In this document: piece after piece, positions 1-8,013 of the stretch
How the letters are laid out: every line of letters begins with the position of its first letter
Numbering within the stretch: the first letter of the stretch is position 1
Source: Sphingorhabdus sp. YGSMI21
GTDB lineage: Bacteria > Pseudomonadota > Alphaproteobacteria > Sphingomonadales > Sphingomonadaceae
DNA length: 64,000 nt
Direction of reading: 5' to 3'
Assembly: GCF_002776575.1 (NCBI RefSeq)
Contig: NZ_CP022548.1
Coordinates: 1 to 64,000, forward strand
Translations under genes and position numbers: made by a program
Notes under the pieces: generated by a model
The model's database searches: none
The model's input: the letters and a program-made list of their open reading frames with translations, nothing else
Told to the model about the DNA's origin: nothing

Positions 1-79
1 ATAGGACGAGCTGGTGGTTACCGATAGGACGAGCCTCGCGGTTACTGATAGGACGAGCCCGGTCATGGCTTATCCACAG
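1..79. repeat. Iteron array plus DnaA box (origin-like)
   Basis: Three copies of ATAGGACGAGC start at 1, 24 and 48, about one repeat per 23-24 bp. Between copies there is a second conserved block, GGTTAC. A perfect DnaA box (TTATCCACA) follows at 70-78 and overlaps the repA stop codon. Direct repeats spaced by about two helical turns beside a DnaA box and next to a replication initiator gene are the usual layout of an iteron origin. The array probably continues to the left of the window. Whether it still works is doubtful because the adjacent repA is broken. Confidence 0.7.
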
Positions 80-931
80 GCGCGAGCCCCATGATCCTTG
101 CCGCCTTGGTCGAGCGGATGTTCGGGTATCGCAACAAAGCTCAGTCGCTCGCGACCAAGATTCCATGCCGATGGCAAGCCTATATCCTGGCAGTGACTGG
201 CGTGCAGCGATACGGCGTAGATCAAATGCAAATTTCTTAAGCGGACTGAGCGCGCCAGATTTAAGATGGAGATGCGCAACATCAAAACTCCATCCGCCCT
301 TCTGATGTCCGCCATGTTTTGCGCACCATCCCGGTAAAGCCAGCGTTCGAGGCCGCCCGTTAGCTTAAAATATTTTCGGTCGATGGTGAGAACGAGCGCC
401 TGATCGATGACCGCGCTGTAAAACCAGTCGGGCAGAATTAGCTCGATACCCAATGGCCTGCCATTGGCATCAAGTTGTTCTTTTCCATTCGTTGATCCAC
501 GAAAAACGGTGGCGACGGCGTTCGTTGGGTTGCCGGATAGAGGTTGCAACAGTGGTCGATTGCAGCCGGTCGAGCGCCGCTTTCAATCGGTTGTAATGAT
601 GCACAGCGGTTCCGCGCTGCGTGAAGCGCAATATCTCATGAGGTGTGGCCGTCATTAGCCGTGATGTCGGGATGCCGGAATCGCAGGCCTCAACAATCTG
701 GCTCGCGGCCCAGATCAATATGTCAGCATCCCAGATGGTCGCCATGCCATGTTCGGGCGTGGCCTCGACATTGATGGTGACATTGCCCATTTTGGAAATC
801 AATCGGGCGAACACGTTTGGATTTGGCTAGGCTGAAAAGGGCCAGGTCATCAAATCCTGTACGTCGCGCACGGCAAAATCTCCGGGGATCGCTTGAAACA
901 AATCAAGCTGACTGTTGGCAGTTGCAGTCAC
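70..931 (-). pseudogene. repA: Replication initiator RepA (RPA family), frameshifted
   Basis: The gene resembles the RepA initiator of alphaproteobacterial plasmids and integrative elements. Recognisable blocks include GNVTINVEATPEHGMATIWD, the run ending TVATSIRQP, RFSWINEW and LILPDWFYSAVIDQALVLTI. These blocks lie in different frames. The frame changes near 840, 800, 490, 335 and 165, and the KSGALSPLKKFAFDLRR segment is only readable one frame over. A GTG at 929-931 preceding a readable N-terminus is the likely original start. The product would bind the iterons just downstream. As written the gene cannot make a full protein. Several indels sit in short homopolymers, so sequencing error must be considered, but neighbours from 2.7 kb onward are clean, which favours real decay. 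Confidence 0.8.
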
Positions 932-1207
932 AGCTCGCACTCAACGCCGGACCATATCGTGGGCAGGCGCTTTGCCGGATGAACGGTTCCCTTGCCCGGG
1001 TCGGAGGTTGAGCGCCGTGTGCCCAGGTCCGCCCATGCTTCCAGATCTGAAAGAGCGTAAACGATACGTCCGCCTAACTTGCGAAAGACCGGTCCCGTTC
1101 CGTAGCAACGATGCTTTTCAAGTGTGCGGGGTGACAGTCCAAGATGCACAGCGGCATCGGGCGTTCTAAGGTAAGACGGCGTTACGGACGGCGCGGGTTT
1201 CGGTCAT
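928..1207 (-). pseudogene. Small AlpA/MerR-like HTH protein, frameshifted
   Basis: A short winged-helix DNA-binding protein of the type that sits beside repA in sphingomonad elements. The core reads HLGLSPRTLEKHRCYGTGP, then FRKLGGRIVYALSDLEAW and GTRRSTSDPGKGTVHPAKR. The natural start is probably ATG at 1205-1207 (MTETRAVRNAV), but the frame breaks near 1171 before the YLRTPDAA segment that should lead into the helix-turn-helix. The 3' end also reads unusually and overlaps the proposed repA start. The likely role is control of replication or excision genes. Like its neighbours it appears inactivated. Confidence 0.65.
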
Positions 1208-1320
1208 CAAGGGTCTCCGGCGGTGCAACGGCAGGATTTGCGGGTGCAATCAATGTGGAGGCCGTTGTGGCGAAAGTCTGATGGTTCCAAGGAGTGGCTA
1301 AATGCAGGCCCGTAAAATTG

Positions 1321-2109
1321 TCACCCCTGCAATAATTTGCGATACCCGCTTTTGCAAGATGATGCGCGTCATCGATCATGCGATATAAGCGTCGACGCTC
1401 GCCCAGATGATTTCCATTCGGAACTGCGCAGTTTTTGGATGGCGCGGATAGAGAATTTGAAACGCCATATTCCGGCGTGTCACTCCTTCCGCTTCGGCGT
1501 CAAGCAGGCTTTAGGAGTTGCACGAAGCGAAATCGTTGATAGCGGGTTGGCATGGATCTTGTGGCTTGTCCTCGTGCTTTCTGACCGTCGATCAGCCGAT
1601 AGAAGCGTTCGCTCGCAACCAATCGCGCCGGAAAGCCTGCTATCTGTGGGGATGAGGATGGCGAGCGGTGCGTACAGGTCACAATCATGCAGCCACAATC
1701 TATGATGACCGCGCCTGCCGTCGACACGATATAATGATCATCGTCGCTATCGTAACGGGCGGCAATGCGATCCAGATTTTCGGGCGTGAGTGAAATTGTT
1801 TCGGGAAATTTCAGGAGGTGCCTCTGCCACAATTACGCACGATGAAACTAATGTCGGCAGCCAGATGGCAGGATCGGAAAGACTGGTTGCATTAGGATTA
1901 AACGGGAAAATCATACCCCAACGCTTGGCTAGGGATTCCATCTCCCGTTTTGCATCATATCCCTGGCTTTCAACGCGGTCACGGGCTTTCTGATAATCTC
2001 GGCGATAATCGCGATTACGCCGCAAGAACTCCTGCGCGAAATCGGCATTGTCATATCTCGAATAATGTTCTGCCACATCAGGTGAACGCCAGTCAGGTGC
2101 TTGGAACAT
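1321..2109 (-). pseudogene. DUF6499/DUF2285 regulator-like protein, frameshifted
   Basis: The N-terminus is intact from 2109 and begins MFQAPDWRSPDVAEHYSRYD, then AQEFLRRNRDYRRDY, typical of DUF6499-DUF2285 proteins found beside repA. It runs about 90 residues and then shifts frame near 1800 into LTPENLDRIAARYDSDDDHY. The last segment, LYRMIDDAHHLAKAG then YRKLLQG and a stop, sits in yet another frame and ends at 1321. At least three frame changes separate the pieces, so this is a decayed gene. The family is thought to be regulatory in integrative elements; no catalytic motif is visible. Confidence 0.65.
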
Positions 2110-2262
2110 ATGCCCCTCTCCTTGCCAGTTCGCGGCGAAGCGACTGTAAAGAAAAGCAAAAGGCTACGGTGAATAACAAGCCCCCGTTTTTGCATGACGC
2201 TATCCGAACAAGCGAATGATATAAAACCAAATTGGGGATATTTTAGTTGGGCTGCATACCAT

Positions 2263-2529
2263 TTATTTCGGTTTTTCTTCGAGCAAATGGCGATATCCGG
2301 ATTCCGTCATCCAGCGCGCCCGCGCGAGATGGTTGGCGTGAACTTTTTGGCGCCCGATCCGGTTCCAAGTCTGGATCAATGCCAAAAACGATCATTGCTA
2401 CCTCACGCCAGTTTGCGCCCTTCGGCATCGGCATCGAGCAGCCGGAGGTAGGTGACAAAATGCCGCTCGTCATAGCTAGTGACGCGCTTGTCGTTCGGCG
2501 GTTTGTTCTTCAAACGGAATAATGGTCAT
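2263..2529 (-). pseudogene. DUF2285-type small protein, frameshifted
   Basis: The original gene can be followed from ATG at 2527-2529 (MTIIPFEEQTAERQAR) through SYDERHFVTYLRLLDADAEG, then GANWREVAMIVFGIDPDLEP, to HANHLARARWMTESGYRHLL and a TAA at 2263. The frame changes at about 2478, 2420 and 2340, so no continuous product is possible. The sequence matches small DUF2285-domain proteins that sit next to DUF6499 genes in sphingomonad elements. It is the fourth broken gene in a row in this end of the window. Confidence 0.65.
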
Positions 2530-2725
2530 GTTTAACCTCTTCATTCCAGCGATCCAATTTGTCTCTATACGTAAATTCTGGCCGAAATGGTCAAAAATCT
2601 TTATGCGCTTTCTGGGCCTTGTTAGTAAAAATGGGGACAAGGCAAAACCGCGTAAATCCCTGATAAAACGCGTTGTAGAGAATACTCCGTGGTTAAATAC
2701 TCTGCAACTGTTGTTTCTCGCATGG

Positions 2726-2947
2726 ATGAATATACGGGAAATACTGGCTGTAAATTTGAAGCGTTACCGGCACGCTGCCGGGCTGTCGCAGGAAGAGCTT
2801 GCGCATCGGGCCGGGATTGACCGGACCTACATCAGCTCGCTTGAGCGCTGCCAATATGCGGCGAGCATTGAGGTGGTTGAGGATTTGGCGCGCGAACTGG
2901 GGATTGAAGCCCACGTGCTGATCCGCGCTGAAGAAGAGAAATCATGA
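2726..2947 (+). CDS. Small XRE-family transcriptional regulator
   Basis: A 73-residue protein consisting almost entirely of one helix-turn-helix domain: NLKRYRHAAGLSQEELAHRA, then GIDRTYISSLERCQYAASIE and a C-terminal helix. The start at 2726 (MNIREILAV) was chosen because upstream in-frame codons give low-complexity sequence unlike the family. It is a typical single-domain Cro/CI-like repressor and is intact, unlike the genes to its left. It runs toward the DUF736 gene on the other strand. It probably controls backbone genes of the element; the target operator is not evident. Confidence 0.8.
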   Translation: MNIREILAVNLKRYRHAAGLSQEELAHRAGIDRTYISSLERCQYAASIEVVEDLARELGIEAHVLIRAEEEKS

Positions 2948-2957
2948 AATAGAAAAA

Positions 2958-2984
2958 GCCCCGCCCGAACGGATCGGGCGGGGC
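2958..2984 (-). terminator. Rho-independent terminator for DUF736 gene
   Basis: A perfect 10-bp GC stem (GCCCCGCCCG, positions 2958-2967, with 2975-2984) and a 7-nt loop. On the minus strand it is followed by a T-run (A5 at 2953-2957 on the plus strand). It lies just past the DUF736 stop codon. It could also stop read-through from the XRE gene, but without a T-run in that direction. Confidence 0.85.
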
Positions 2985-2998
2985 TGGAATTGGCGGAC

Positions 2999-3322
2999 CT
3001 ATTCGCCGCTGGCCTTACGGGCGCGTGACCAGATCAGATTGTAGGTCTTGCCATCTTCATCATCGAACAGATTTGCGAAAATCGGTGCGGTGAAGCTGGG
3101 ATCGTCAAGCTTGACCGAAAGATAATCGCGGCCTTCGTTTGAGCTCTTGGTCCAGGCGGCTCCAATTTCTGCGCGGCCCACAAAAACCCGGTGGGTCGGT
3201 GCGTTTTCATTTTCGCTTGGCGTTTCGGAAACGATGCGGACGTTCTTGGTCTGAACGCTCATTGTGACGATTTCGCCTTTGTAGCTTTCACCTGACTTTG
3301 TGAATGATCCGATATTTGCCAT
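2999..3322 (-). CDS. DUF736 family protein
   Basis: A 107-residue protein that matches DUF736: MANIGSFTKSGESYKGEIVT at the start, RAEIGAAWTKSSNEGRDYLS in the middle and a C-terminal YNLIWSRARK. The family is a hallmark small gene of alphaproteobacterial conjugative and integrative elements, and its biochemical role is not established. A good ribosome-binding site (AAGGAG) precedes the ATG. The gene has its own terminator and a long upstream non-coding leader, so it is likely monocistronic. Confidence 0.85.
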   Translation of the reverse strand: MANIGSFTKSGESYKGEIVTMSVQTKNVRIVSETPSENENAPTHRVFVGRAEIGAAWTKSSNEGRDYLSVKLDDPSFTAPIFANLFDDEDGKTYNLIWSRARKASGE

Positions 3323-3947
3323 TGTATTTCTCCTTGAGTTATATCGATCCCGCGCTCATCACGGTCTCGATGGCTGGTTCAAAGGCCGGGATAGGGACTG
3401 CTGCACCTGTAAGGCCGCAGCGCAGCGAAGGACACTGGACACGGCCATTTCTTGTTTCCGCGAGGAATGCCTGCAAGCAGGCAGGGGAAGAAATTGGCGA
3501 GGCCAGCGTTGTAGCAAAGGCCCTAAGGCGAAGCCGCTTCCGGCCTACCAAGCCATTCGAAGAGACCGTGCTGGGCGCGGAGTTGATCTAATCAGAATGT
3601 AGGGGAAACTGGCAAATATCGCTGTCCGAGCAAAGTCCGAACGCGCTCTAACGGCTAAATATGTGGGAATGACTTCGGACCACAACGTAGTTGATGTCCT
3701 AATTTACGCGAGATGAATATCCCGCCCTGCCCGTTTTTATCGCGGAAAAAATTGGCGCTGCCGCCATGATTATGAACTGGCCGAGCCATTCAACGGATCA
3801 GCCCAGCCTCCATCCCAATCCCATCATTTTGGCAGTTCGCCGATGAAGATGACTGACAATATATACGAAGGTCATGCACGTTTTAGTTAGCGGCCAGTCA
3901 ATCCAATTGCCCTGCCCGAACCATTCGGGTGGGACTATCGCGGGAAA
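3323..3947. other. Intergenic region without a supported gene
   Basis: About 620 bases between the DUF736 start and the YhaV stop. The part nearest DUF736 (3350-3590) is GC-rich with short inverted repeats, such as GCAGCGCAGCG and CGAAGCCGCTTCCGGC, and is probably a transcribed leader. The rest (3600-3947) is less GC-rich and shows stop codons in all frames. A short stem, CCCGAA...TTCGGG at about 3916-3931, could help end transcription from yhaV. No family is recognised. Confidence 0.4.
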
Positions 3948-4406
3948 TCACGATTCTGGCAGATCGACGCTAGCCGCCATCAGCGCATCCCAATCGTCGG
4001 GTGGATTGTCCTTGTCCAGCATTTTCCTGAATACCGCATAGGCATCGCTTTTGGAGCCATAGGTGCGCAGCGTATTCTGATCATTGACCCAAGCGTAGAC
4101 GAGGATTTTTGCGCTGCTACTGTAACGAAAAAATAACCGAAACCGCCCGCCGGCAAATTTGGAGCGAAACCAGTGCTTGCGTGTCGCGCCCAATGTCCCG
4201 CCCTGCCGATATTCGGGCCGTGCCGGATCAACCGGTATATCTTCAAATGCCAGTTTGCGGATAGCAGCCAATAATTTGGCGTTGGCCGATTTCTGATAGT
4301 CTTTGGGATTTTTCTTTTTTGCTTTCTCGACAGCCTTGGTCAGCTTTTCTAGCTGTTCGAGGAAGAGCGGATGGGCGTAGAGCGTCCAGCCATTAACGGT
4401 TATCAT
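3948..4406 (-). CDS. yhaV: YhaV-family toxin (mRNA interferase)
   Basis: A 152-residue protein that fits the YhaV toxin: the N-terminal VNGWTLYAHPLFLEQLEKL, the central PEYRQGGTLGATRKHWFRSK and FRLFFRYSSSAKILVYAWVN, then TLRTYGSKSDAYAVFRKML. YhaV is a RelE-fold ribosome-associated ribonuclease neutralised by PrlF. The start is 18 bp after the stop of the prlF-like gene, so the two are co-transcribed from the operator region upstream of prlF. The length is normal for the family and no damage is seen. Confidence 0.9.
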   Translation of the reverse strand: MITVNGWTLYAHPLFLEQLEKLTKAVEKAKKKNPKDYQKSANAKLLAAIRKLAFEDIPVDPARPEYRQGGTLGATRKHWFRSKFAGGRFRLFFRYSSSAKILVYAWVNDQNTLRTYGSKSDAYAVFRKMLDKDNPPDDWDALMAASVDLPES

Positions 4407-4424
4407 CGCAGCGGTGCTAACAAA

Positions 4425-4748
4425 CTAAAGCGCAACATCGCCGTCAATCTCGTCATCGAGATTGACCGATATGCTATCGGTCAGCGTGGCAATGCGTTTC
4501 GCCAGATCGGGCGAAAGCGCCTTGATCTTTTGCGGATGCTGCTTGATATCTTTTGCCAGAAAACCCAGAAACGCATCAATGGCGGGATCGTCGCCAGCAT
4601 CGGCGCGGGATAGTGTCACGCCGTCATCGCCAACATGGAATGCAATGCGGCCACCAAAATCAACGCCCAAGGCCTGACGTACCGCTTTGGGAATCGTGGT
4701 CTGCCCCTTGGCCGTGATCGTGCTGATTTTTTCCAGTTCAACGCCCAT
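4425..4748 (-). CDS. prlF: PrlF-family antitoxin (AbrB-like)
   Basis: A 107-residue protein with an N-terminal AbrB/SpoVT swapped-hairpin domain: ISTITAKGQTTIPKAVRQAL followed by GGRIAFHV. Its acidic C-terminal half ends DDEIDGDVAL and is expected to wrap the YhaV toxin. It is the first gene of the pair, as expected for a self-regulating toxin-antitoxin operon. An AAAGGAA Shine-Dalgarno sits just upstream. A perfect palindrome 27 bp before the start is the probable operator for the antitoxin or the complex. Confidence 0.9.
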   Translation of the reverse strand: MGVELEKISTITAKGQTTIPKAVRQALGVDFGGRIAFHVGDDGVTLSRADAGDDPAIDAFLGFLAKDIKQHPQKIKALSPDLAKRIATLTDSISVNLDDEIDGDVAL

Positions 4749-4774
4749 GCTGAATTCCTTTCGAGTGCATTATG

Positions 4775-4790
4775 TAAGGAATATTCCTTA
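4775..4790. promoter_or_regulatory. Palindromic operator upstream of prlF-yhaV
   Basis: TAAGGAATATTCCTTA is a perfect 16-bp palindrome 27 bp upstream of the prlF start and immediately before the stop codon of the neighbouring membrane-protein gene. Its position suits autorepression by the AbrB-type antitoxin. The assignment rests on symmetry and position only. Confidence 0.6.
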
Positions 4791-4795
4791 CCTTG

Positions 4796-5239
4796 TCAAG
4801 AAAGGGATTCAATATTTGCCGGTGTAGGTGCAGGCGCGGGCGATAGGCTTAATGCGCGAGTCCAGGCGAATATCCCGAATATTGCAGCGCCCGTGCCTGA
4901 CACAGCCACTGTCCAAATGGTCGATGGCATCGACGATGCGACAATGCCGTGCACCAGATGATAGGCAGCAAAGGCGGCGGGAGCAGCAAAGACCAGACCG
5001 ATAGCCGTCTGCATCAACGGCGATTTGGCCAAAGCCAATAGCCAGTGTGCAAGAATAAGCGTGGCCATTGCAGCGACAATTCCGGCAAATACGCTCACGA
5101 ACCATCCGGTTCCGCCAGAATACAGCGCGAAACCGGCAGTCGCTCCCACATAAAGCGGGAGCGCATAAATAATCAGGTTAAAAGTCAATTTGCACAGCAG
5201 CAGTATTGCGACAATCGCGAAAATAATAGCAAGTATCAT
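4796..5239 (-). CDS. Small integral membrane protein of unknown function
   Basis: A 147-residue protein with about four hydrophobic segments: an N-terminal helix from MILAIIFAIVAILLLC, one around YVGATAGFALY, one around FAGIVAAMATLILAHWLLAL, and a C-terminal pair around AIGLVFAAPAAFAAYHLV and TGAAIFGIFAW. It ends in a proline/alanine tail. The start at 5239 is supported by an AAGGAGG Shine-Dalgarno. It lies upstream of prlF-yhaV on the same strand, so the pair's operator sits right at its 3' end. No family name can be given. Confidence 0.65.
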   Translation of the reverse strand: MILAIIFAIVAILLLCKLTFNLIIYALPLYVGATAGFALYSGGTGWFVSVFAGIVAAMATLILAHWLLALAKSPLMQTAIGLVFAAPAAFAAYHLVHGIVASSMPSTIWTVAVSGTGAAIFGIFAWTRALSLSPAPAPTPANIESLS

Positions 5240-5347
5240 GGCGTCCTCCTTGGGCATAAAGCCACCGGACGCGCTCACCTCCACCACCACAGCGCATTTT
5301 TGTTGATTGAATTATAGCGCCAACGCGCAGCCGTTTCAATCGGGAAC

Positions 5348-5377
5348 AAAAACGGACGGCACTATCCGCGCCGTCCG
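5348..5377 (-). terminator. Rho-independent terminator of the ParB-like gene
   Basis: Stem CGGACGGC (5353-5360) pairs with GCCGTCCG (5370-5377) across a 9-nt loop. On the minus strand a T5 run follows (5348-5352). It lies directly after the parB-like stop codon. Confidence 0.8.
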
Positions 5378-5386
5378 CTCAATCTC

Positions 5387-7219
5387 TCAAGCCGCAATCC
5401 GCCCGTCCTCGGCGGCTTCGCTATGGGTGGCTTCGCCGCTGTCGTCCTCGTCTTTTGCTGACGCGGTAACGGCCTCAACCTGCGGTTCCGGCTCCGATGG
5501 CTCGTCCTCTTCCATGAGCCACTTGGCTCTTTCGGCGGCGACAACCGTGCCGACACCGCCGCGTGTCGTATAAGCCGACGGCGGAAACGCCATCCAGCGC
5601 GGAACCCACGCTTCCTTTTTCTCACGGTCATTCTCGCCAGCCAGATGGTCGCCGATAATGCCCTTCACCGTCTTGGTCTTTTCACTGACGTTCGCAGCGG
5701 CAATGCTGGCTCCGCCAACTTCGCCCAAAAGCGCGGTCAGGACTTCGCGGTCACGCACAAGATCAAAGAATGCTTCGTCCGCCGTCCAGTAATCCGCCAT
5801 TTCCACATCGAGATGGACGCCCAGAGTCTCGATAAGATCGCTGCCAGCGGCCAGCGTTTCAGCCATGACAACGCCCAATATCTCCATAACCACAGCATCG
5901 GGCACATCGAGCAAGCGGAGCAACAAGCCGCTTATGCCGTCGCGTGTCTCATGGCCGAGCGTAACGGTGGCTTCGTCGGCATCAAAGCCAAGCACCGCCA
6001 ATACCGCACGGCGGCGCTCGTCAAAACGGGCCTCCGCCACACTGGTTTCGATGCTCTCGGTGATCGCCTCCTTGCGGCTGCGCTGTTCTTGCACTTTCAC
6101 ATTCCACAAGGACGAACCACAAATCGCATGGGCGACCATGACGCGCAGCGCGACATAAGGGCTGGCCGCGAGTTCGCAGCGCACGGCAGCGTGGCGGTGC
6201 AGATCGATATATTCCGCCATTGGTCCCGTAATCTCGGGACGCTTGGGCTTTTCTGCCTTGCTGTCCGTCTGTCCGGTTTCGCGCACCCGTGCTTCCTTGG
6301 CGGTTAGATAGCCTTCATGGAACGTCACCTCCCCCTTGGCGCTTACATCAATATAGACGCGGCCTCCCTTGCGCTTGGTGGTCTTTTCATGGTCCCAAGT
6401 CTGAAAATAGCTATCTTGCGGAATGATCTGCACATCGCTCCAGCCAGCTTCAAGATATTGAGCCTTCTTCGCTTCAATGGCGCCGGTCTGCGCTTCCCAG
6501 AACTGATCGGCATCGGCAAAATAGCCATCCTCCGCAAACAGGTCGCTGACGATCTGCCCCGTGAACTCCGCCAGATCGAAGATCGCGGCGGATGTGGAAA
6601 TTGACGCGCCGCCAAATAGCCATGCCTTTAGCTGCGCCCCGCGCGGCGCATAGGCTTCTTCATCCCTGAACAGAGCCAGCCACGCTTTTTGCTGCGCCTT
6701 GCTGGCCAATGTCAGATGGCGCACGGTGGCCGCATCAATCTCTTCGCGGCGATAGGCGTTACGGATGGGCGGCATCAGATTACCAAGCGCAAGAATGCGC
6801 CCCACCATCTTTTCATCCATCCCGAACGTATCGGCAATCTCGCTAGCCTTGCGGCCTTTCTTGACTAACTGTGTGAATTGTTCCCACTGCGTTACCTCGT
6901 CGGGATTTTCGCGGACAAGATTTTCAATCAAGGACGCTTCCAAGGCGGCGGCATCATCGCCTTCTTCGAGTATCGCGCAAGGGAGCGGTCCATCGCTGCC
7001 GCCTTCTTCGGCAACGGTCGTCGCGGCATGATAGCGCCGCCGTCCGGCGACAATCTCGAATGTATCGGCGCTGCCGTTCGGACGGACCAGCAAGGGAACA
7101 AGAACGCCCCTTACCCGCACCGAGGGTAATATATCGCTAATGTCGGGCGGCTTCTTGGCGTTTCGCATATTGGCCGGTGACACCGAGAGTTTGGCGAGGT
7201 CTATATTTTCGAGTTGCAT
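5387..7219 (-). CDS. parB: ParB/RepB/Spo0J-family protein
   Basis: A 610-residue protein, about twice the size of chromosomal ParB. Residues 5-100 form the ParB N-terminal domain, including VAGRRRYHAA and SLIENLVRENP. Residues 115-150 form a helix-turn-helix (KASEIADTFGMDEKMVGRIL). A long C-terminal part of unknown role follows, with acidic tail EPSEPEPQVEAV. Large ParB-like proteins of this kind are common on sphingomonad plasmids and integrative elements, where they act in partition or regulation. No parA is adjacent, so regulation rather than active segregation is possible. AGGAGA precedes the start. The leader upstream is unusually structured (separate entry). Confidence 0.85.
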   Translation of the reverse strand: MQLENIDLAKLSVSPANMRNAKKPPDISDILPSVRVRGVLVPLLVRPNGSADTFEIVAGRRRYHAATTVAEEGGSDGPLPCAILEEGDDAAALEASLIENLVRENPDEVTQWEQFTQLVKKGRKASEIADTFGMDEKMVGRILALGNLMPPIRNAYRREEIDAATVRHLTLASKAQQKAWLALFRDEEAYAPRGAQLKAWLFGGASISTSAAIFDLAEFTGQIVSDLFAEDGYFADADQFWEAQTGAIEAKKAQYLEAGWSDVQIIPQDSYFQTWDHEKTTKRKGGRVYIDVSAKGEVTFHEGYLTAKEARVRETGQTDSKAEKPKRPEITGPMAEYIDLHRHAAVRCELAASPYVALRVMVAHAICGSSLWNVKVQEQRSRKEAITESIETSVAEARFDERRRAVLAVLGFDADEATVTLGHETRDGISGLLLRLLDVPDAVVMEILGVVMAETLAAGSDLIETLGVHLDVEMADYWTADEAFFDLVRDREVLTALLGEVGGASIAAANVSEKTKTVKGIIGDHLAGENDREKKEAWVPRWMAFPPSAYTTRGGVGTVVAAERAKWLMEEDEPSEPEPQVEAVTASAKDEDDSGEATHSEAAEDGRIAA

Positions 7220-7251
7220 TTTCTTTCTCCTACTAAGTTAGGTTGATGATT

Positions 7252-7361
7252 GGCCCCGCTCCCGTTGCATACGGGGGTGGCGGTGGAAGCGGGGCCGGTG
7301 GTCCGCACGGTGGGATTGCCGTGCGGAGTCTGCCGCACCCTGCCCGCGGGGGGACGCGGCA
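7252..7361 (-). promoter_or_regulatory. Triple-hairpin leader upstream of parB
   Basis: Three strong stems stand in a row between the 71-residue ORF and parB. They are 7331-7336 with 7356-7361 (inner palindrome CCCGCGGG), 7302-7310 with 7319-7327 (TCCGCACGG/CCGTGCGGA), and 7252-7260 with 7288-7296 (GGCCCCGCT/AGCGGGGCC, inner stem 7261-7265/7271-7275). The last ends about 33 nt before the parB start codon. There is no T-run after any of them on the minus strand, so they look like a structured 5' leader or a protein-binding RNA rather than a plain terminator. Confidence 0.5.
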
Positions 7362-7400
7362 AGGCGGCGGAAGGGGGTCAAAATTTGCAAGAAAGCCATT

Positions 7401-7616
7401 TCAGAACATCTCGATCTGGTTGCGGCTATTGGTGTCGAACAGGCCATGATCGGCGGGTCGCTGGGCCTTTTTGGGTTCCATCGGCGCATTGGCGCGCATC
7501 GCCAGCCTCTGGGCTGGCGTGATCGGCGCAACGCCCGACACCAACGTCTGAACGCCAATCGGCGTTTGCTCCGCTTCAAGCGGCGCGGCGGCATCATCTG
7601 GCAACTCCCTGCTCAT
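7401..7616 (-). CDS. Small hypothetical protein coupled to ardC
   Basis: A 71-residue protein starting MSRELPDDAAAPLEAEQTP and ending LFDTNSRNQIEMF. Its ATG overlaps the ardC stop codon as ATGA, which indicates translational coupling and argues that it is real. It is proline- and alanine-rich with no recognised domain. It was presumably co-expressed with the antirestriction gene before that gene was interrupted, so it may now depend on a promoter inside or beyond the inserted element. Confidence 0.55.
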   Translation of the reverse strand: MSRELPDDAAAPLEAEQTPIGVQTLVSGVAPITPAQRLAMRANAPMEPKKAQRPADHGLFDTNSRNQIEMF

Positions 7617-7903
7617 GCCACACACTCCGAACGCAGCGGCACCTGATCGGTAAACGCCAGTAAATAATCTGCCGCCTTGCTGGCCTGACTGGCGGCTTTG
7701 AAAATGGCACGATTGTCCTGCCGCAATACCGCCAGCCATGAGCCGAGATAATCGGCATGGCGCACGGTCGGCACGATACCGAGCGCCGCACAAAGGAAAG
7801 CCGAAGCCAGTTCGGCGCAAAGTTCCTCCCGCGCATAGAGCGCGGTCCCGAAACCGCCCGACTGGTCGCGGCCAAGACGGGTCTTGTGTCCCGTCCAGTG
7901 GCC
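7613..7903 (-). pseudogene. ardC: ardC 3' part (antirestriction protein, separated)
   Basis: This is the C-terminal part of an ArdC-like antirestriction protein: HWTGHKTRLGRD, GFGTALYAREELCAELASAF, then ADYLGSWLAVLRQDN and a C-terminal helix ending PLRSECVA. It continues exactly the sequence that stops at HELGH in the segment at 10991-11718. The EELCAE segment carries the expected downstream glutamate of the metallopeptidase-like domain. The two halves are separated by the recombinase-trio element, so the gene is inactive unless that element leaves precisely. Confidence 0.85.
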
Positions 7904-7904
7904 A

Positions 7905-7924
7905 TTATGCCGATATCGGCATAA
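7905..7924. repeat. Perfect palindrome at the left RIT end
   Basis: TTATGCCGATATCGGCATAA reads the same on both strands. It shares the TTATGCCG core with the terminal repeat that begins five bases later, so it may be a subsite for recombinase binding or strand exchange at this end only. Confidence 0.7.
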
Positions 7925-7928
7925 GGGC

Positions 7929-7958
7929 CATAATGCCGTAACCGGGATTATGCCGCAT
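7929..7958 (+). repeat. RIT terminal inverted repeat, left
   Basis: Thirty bases that are the exact reverse complement of 10960-10989. The core contains CATAATGCCG and ATTATGCCGCAT, two versions of the TTATGCCG word seen in the adjacent palindrome. Confidence 0.9.
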
Positions 7959-8013
7959 AGCCTCCACTGGGGGTTTAATTTCCGGGCTTTGACCATGCGG
8001 CGGTTCGGCATAA

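Noticed and set aside
3304..3591. Overlapping open frames on both strands upstream of DUF736
   Set aside because: They overlap each other in opposite strands, have skewed composition and no ribosome-binding site or family resemblance; the stretch looks like a GC-rich leader.
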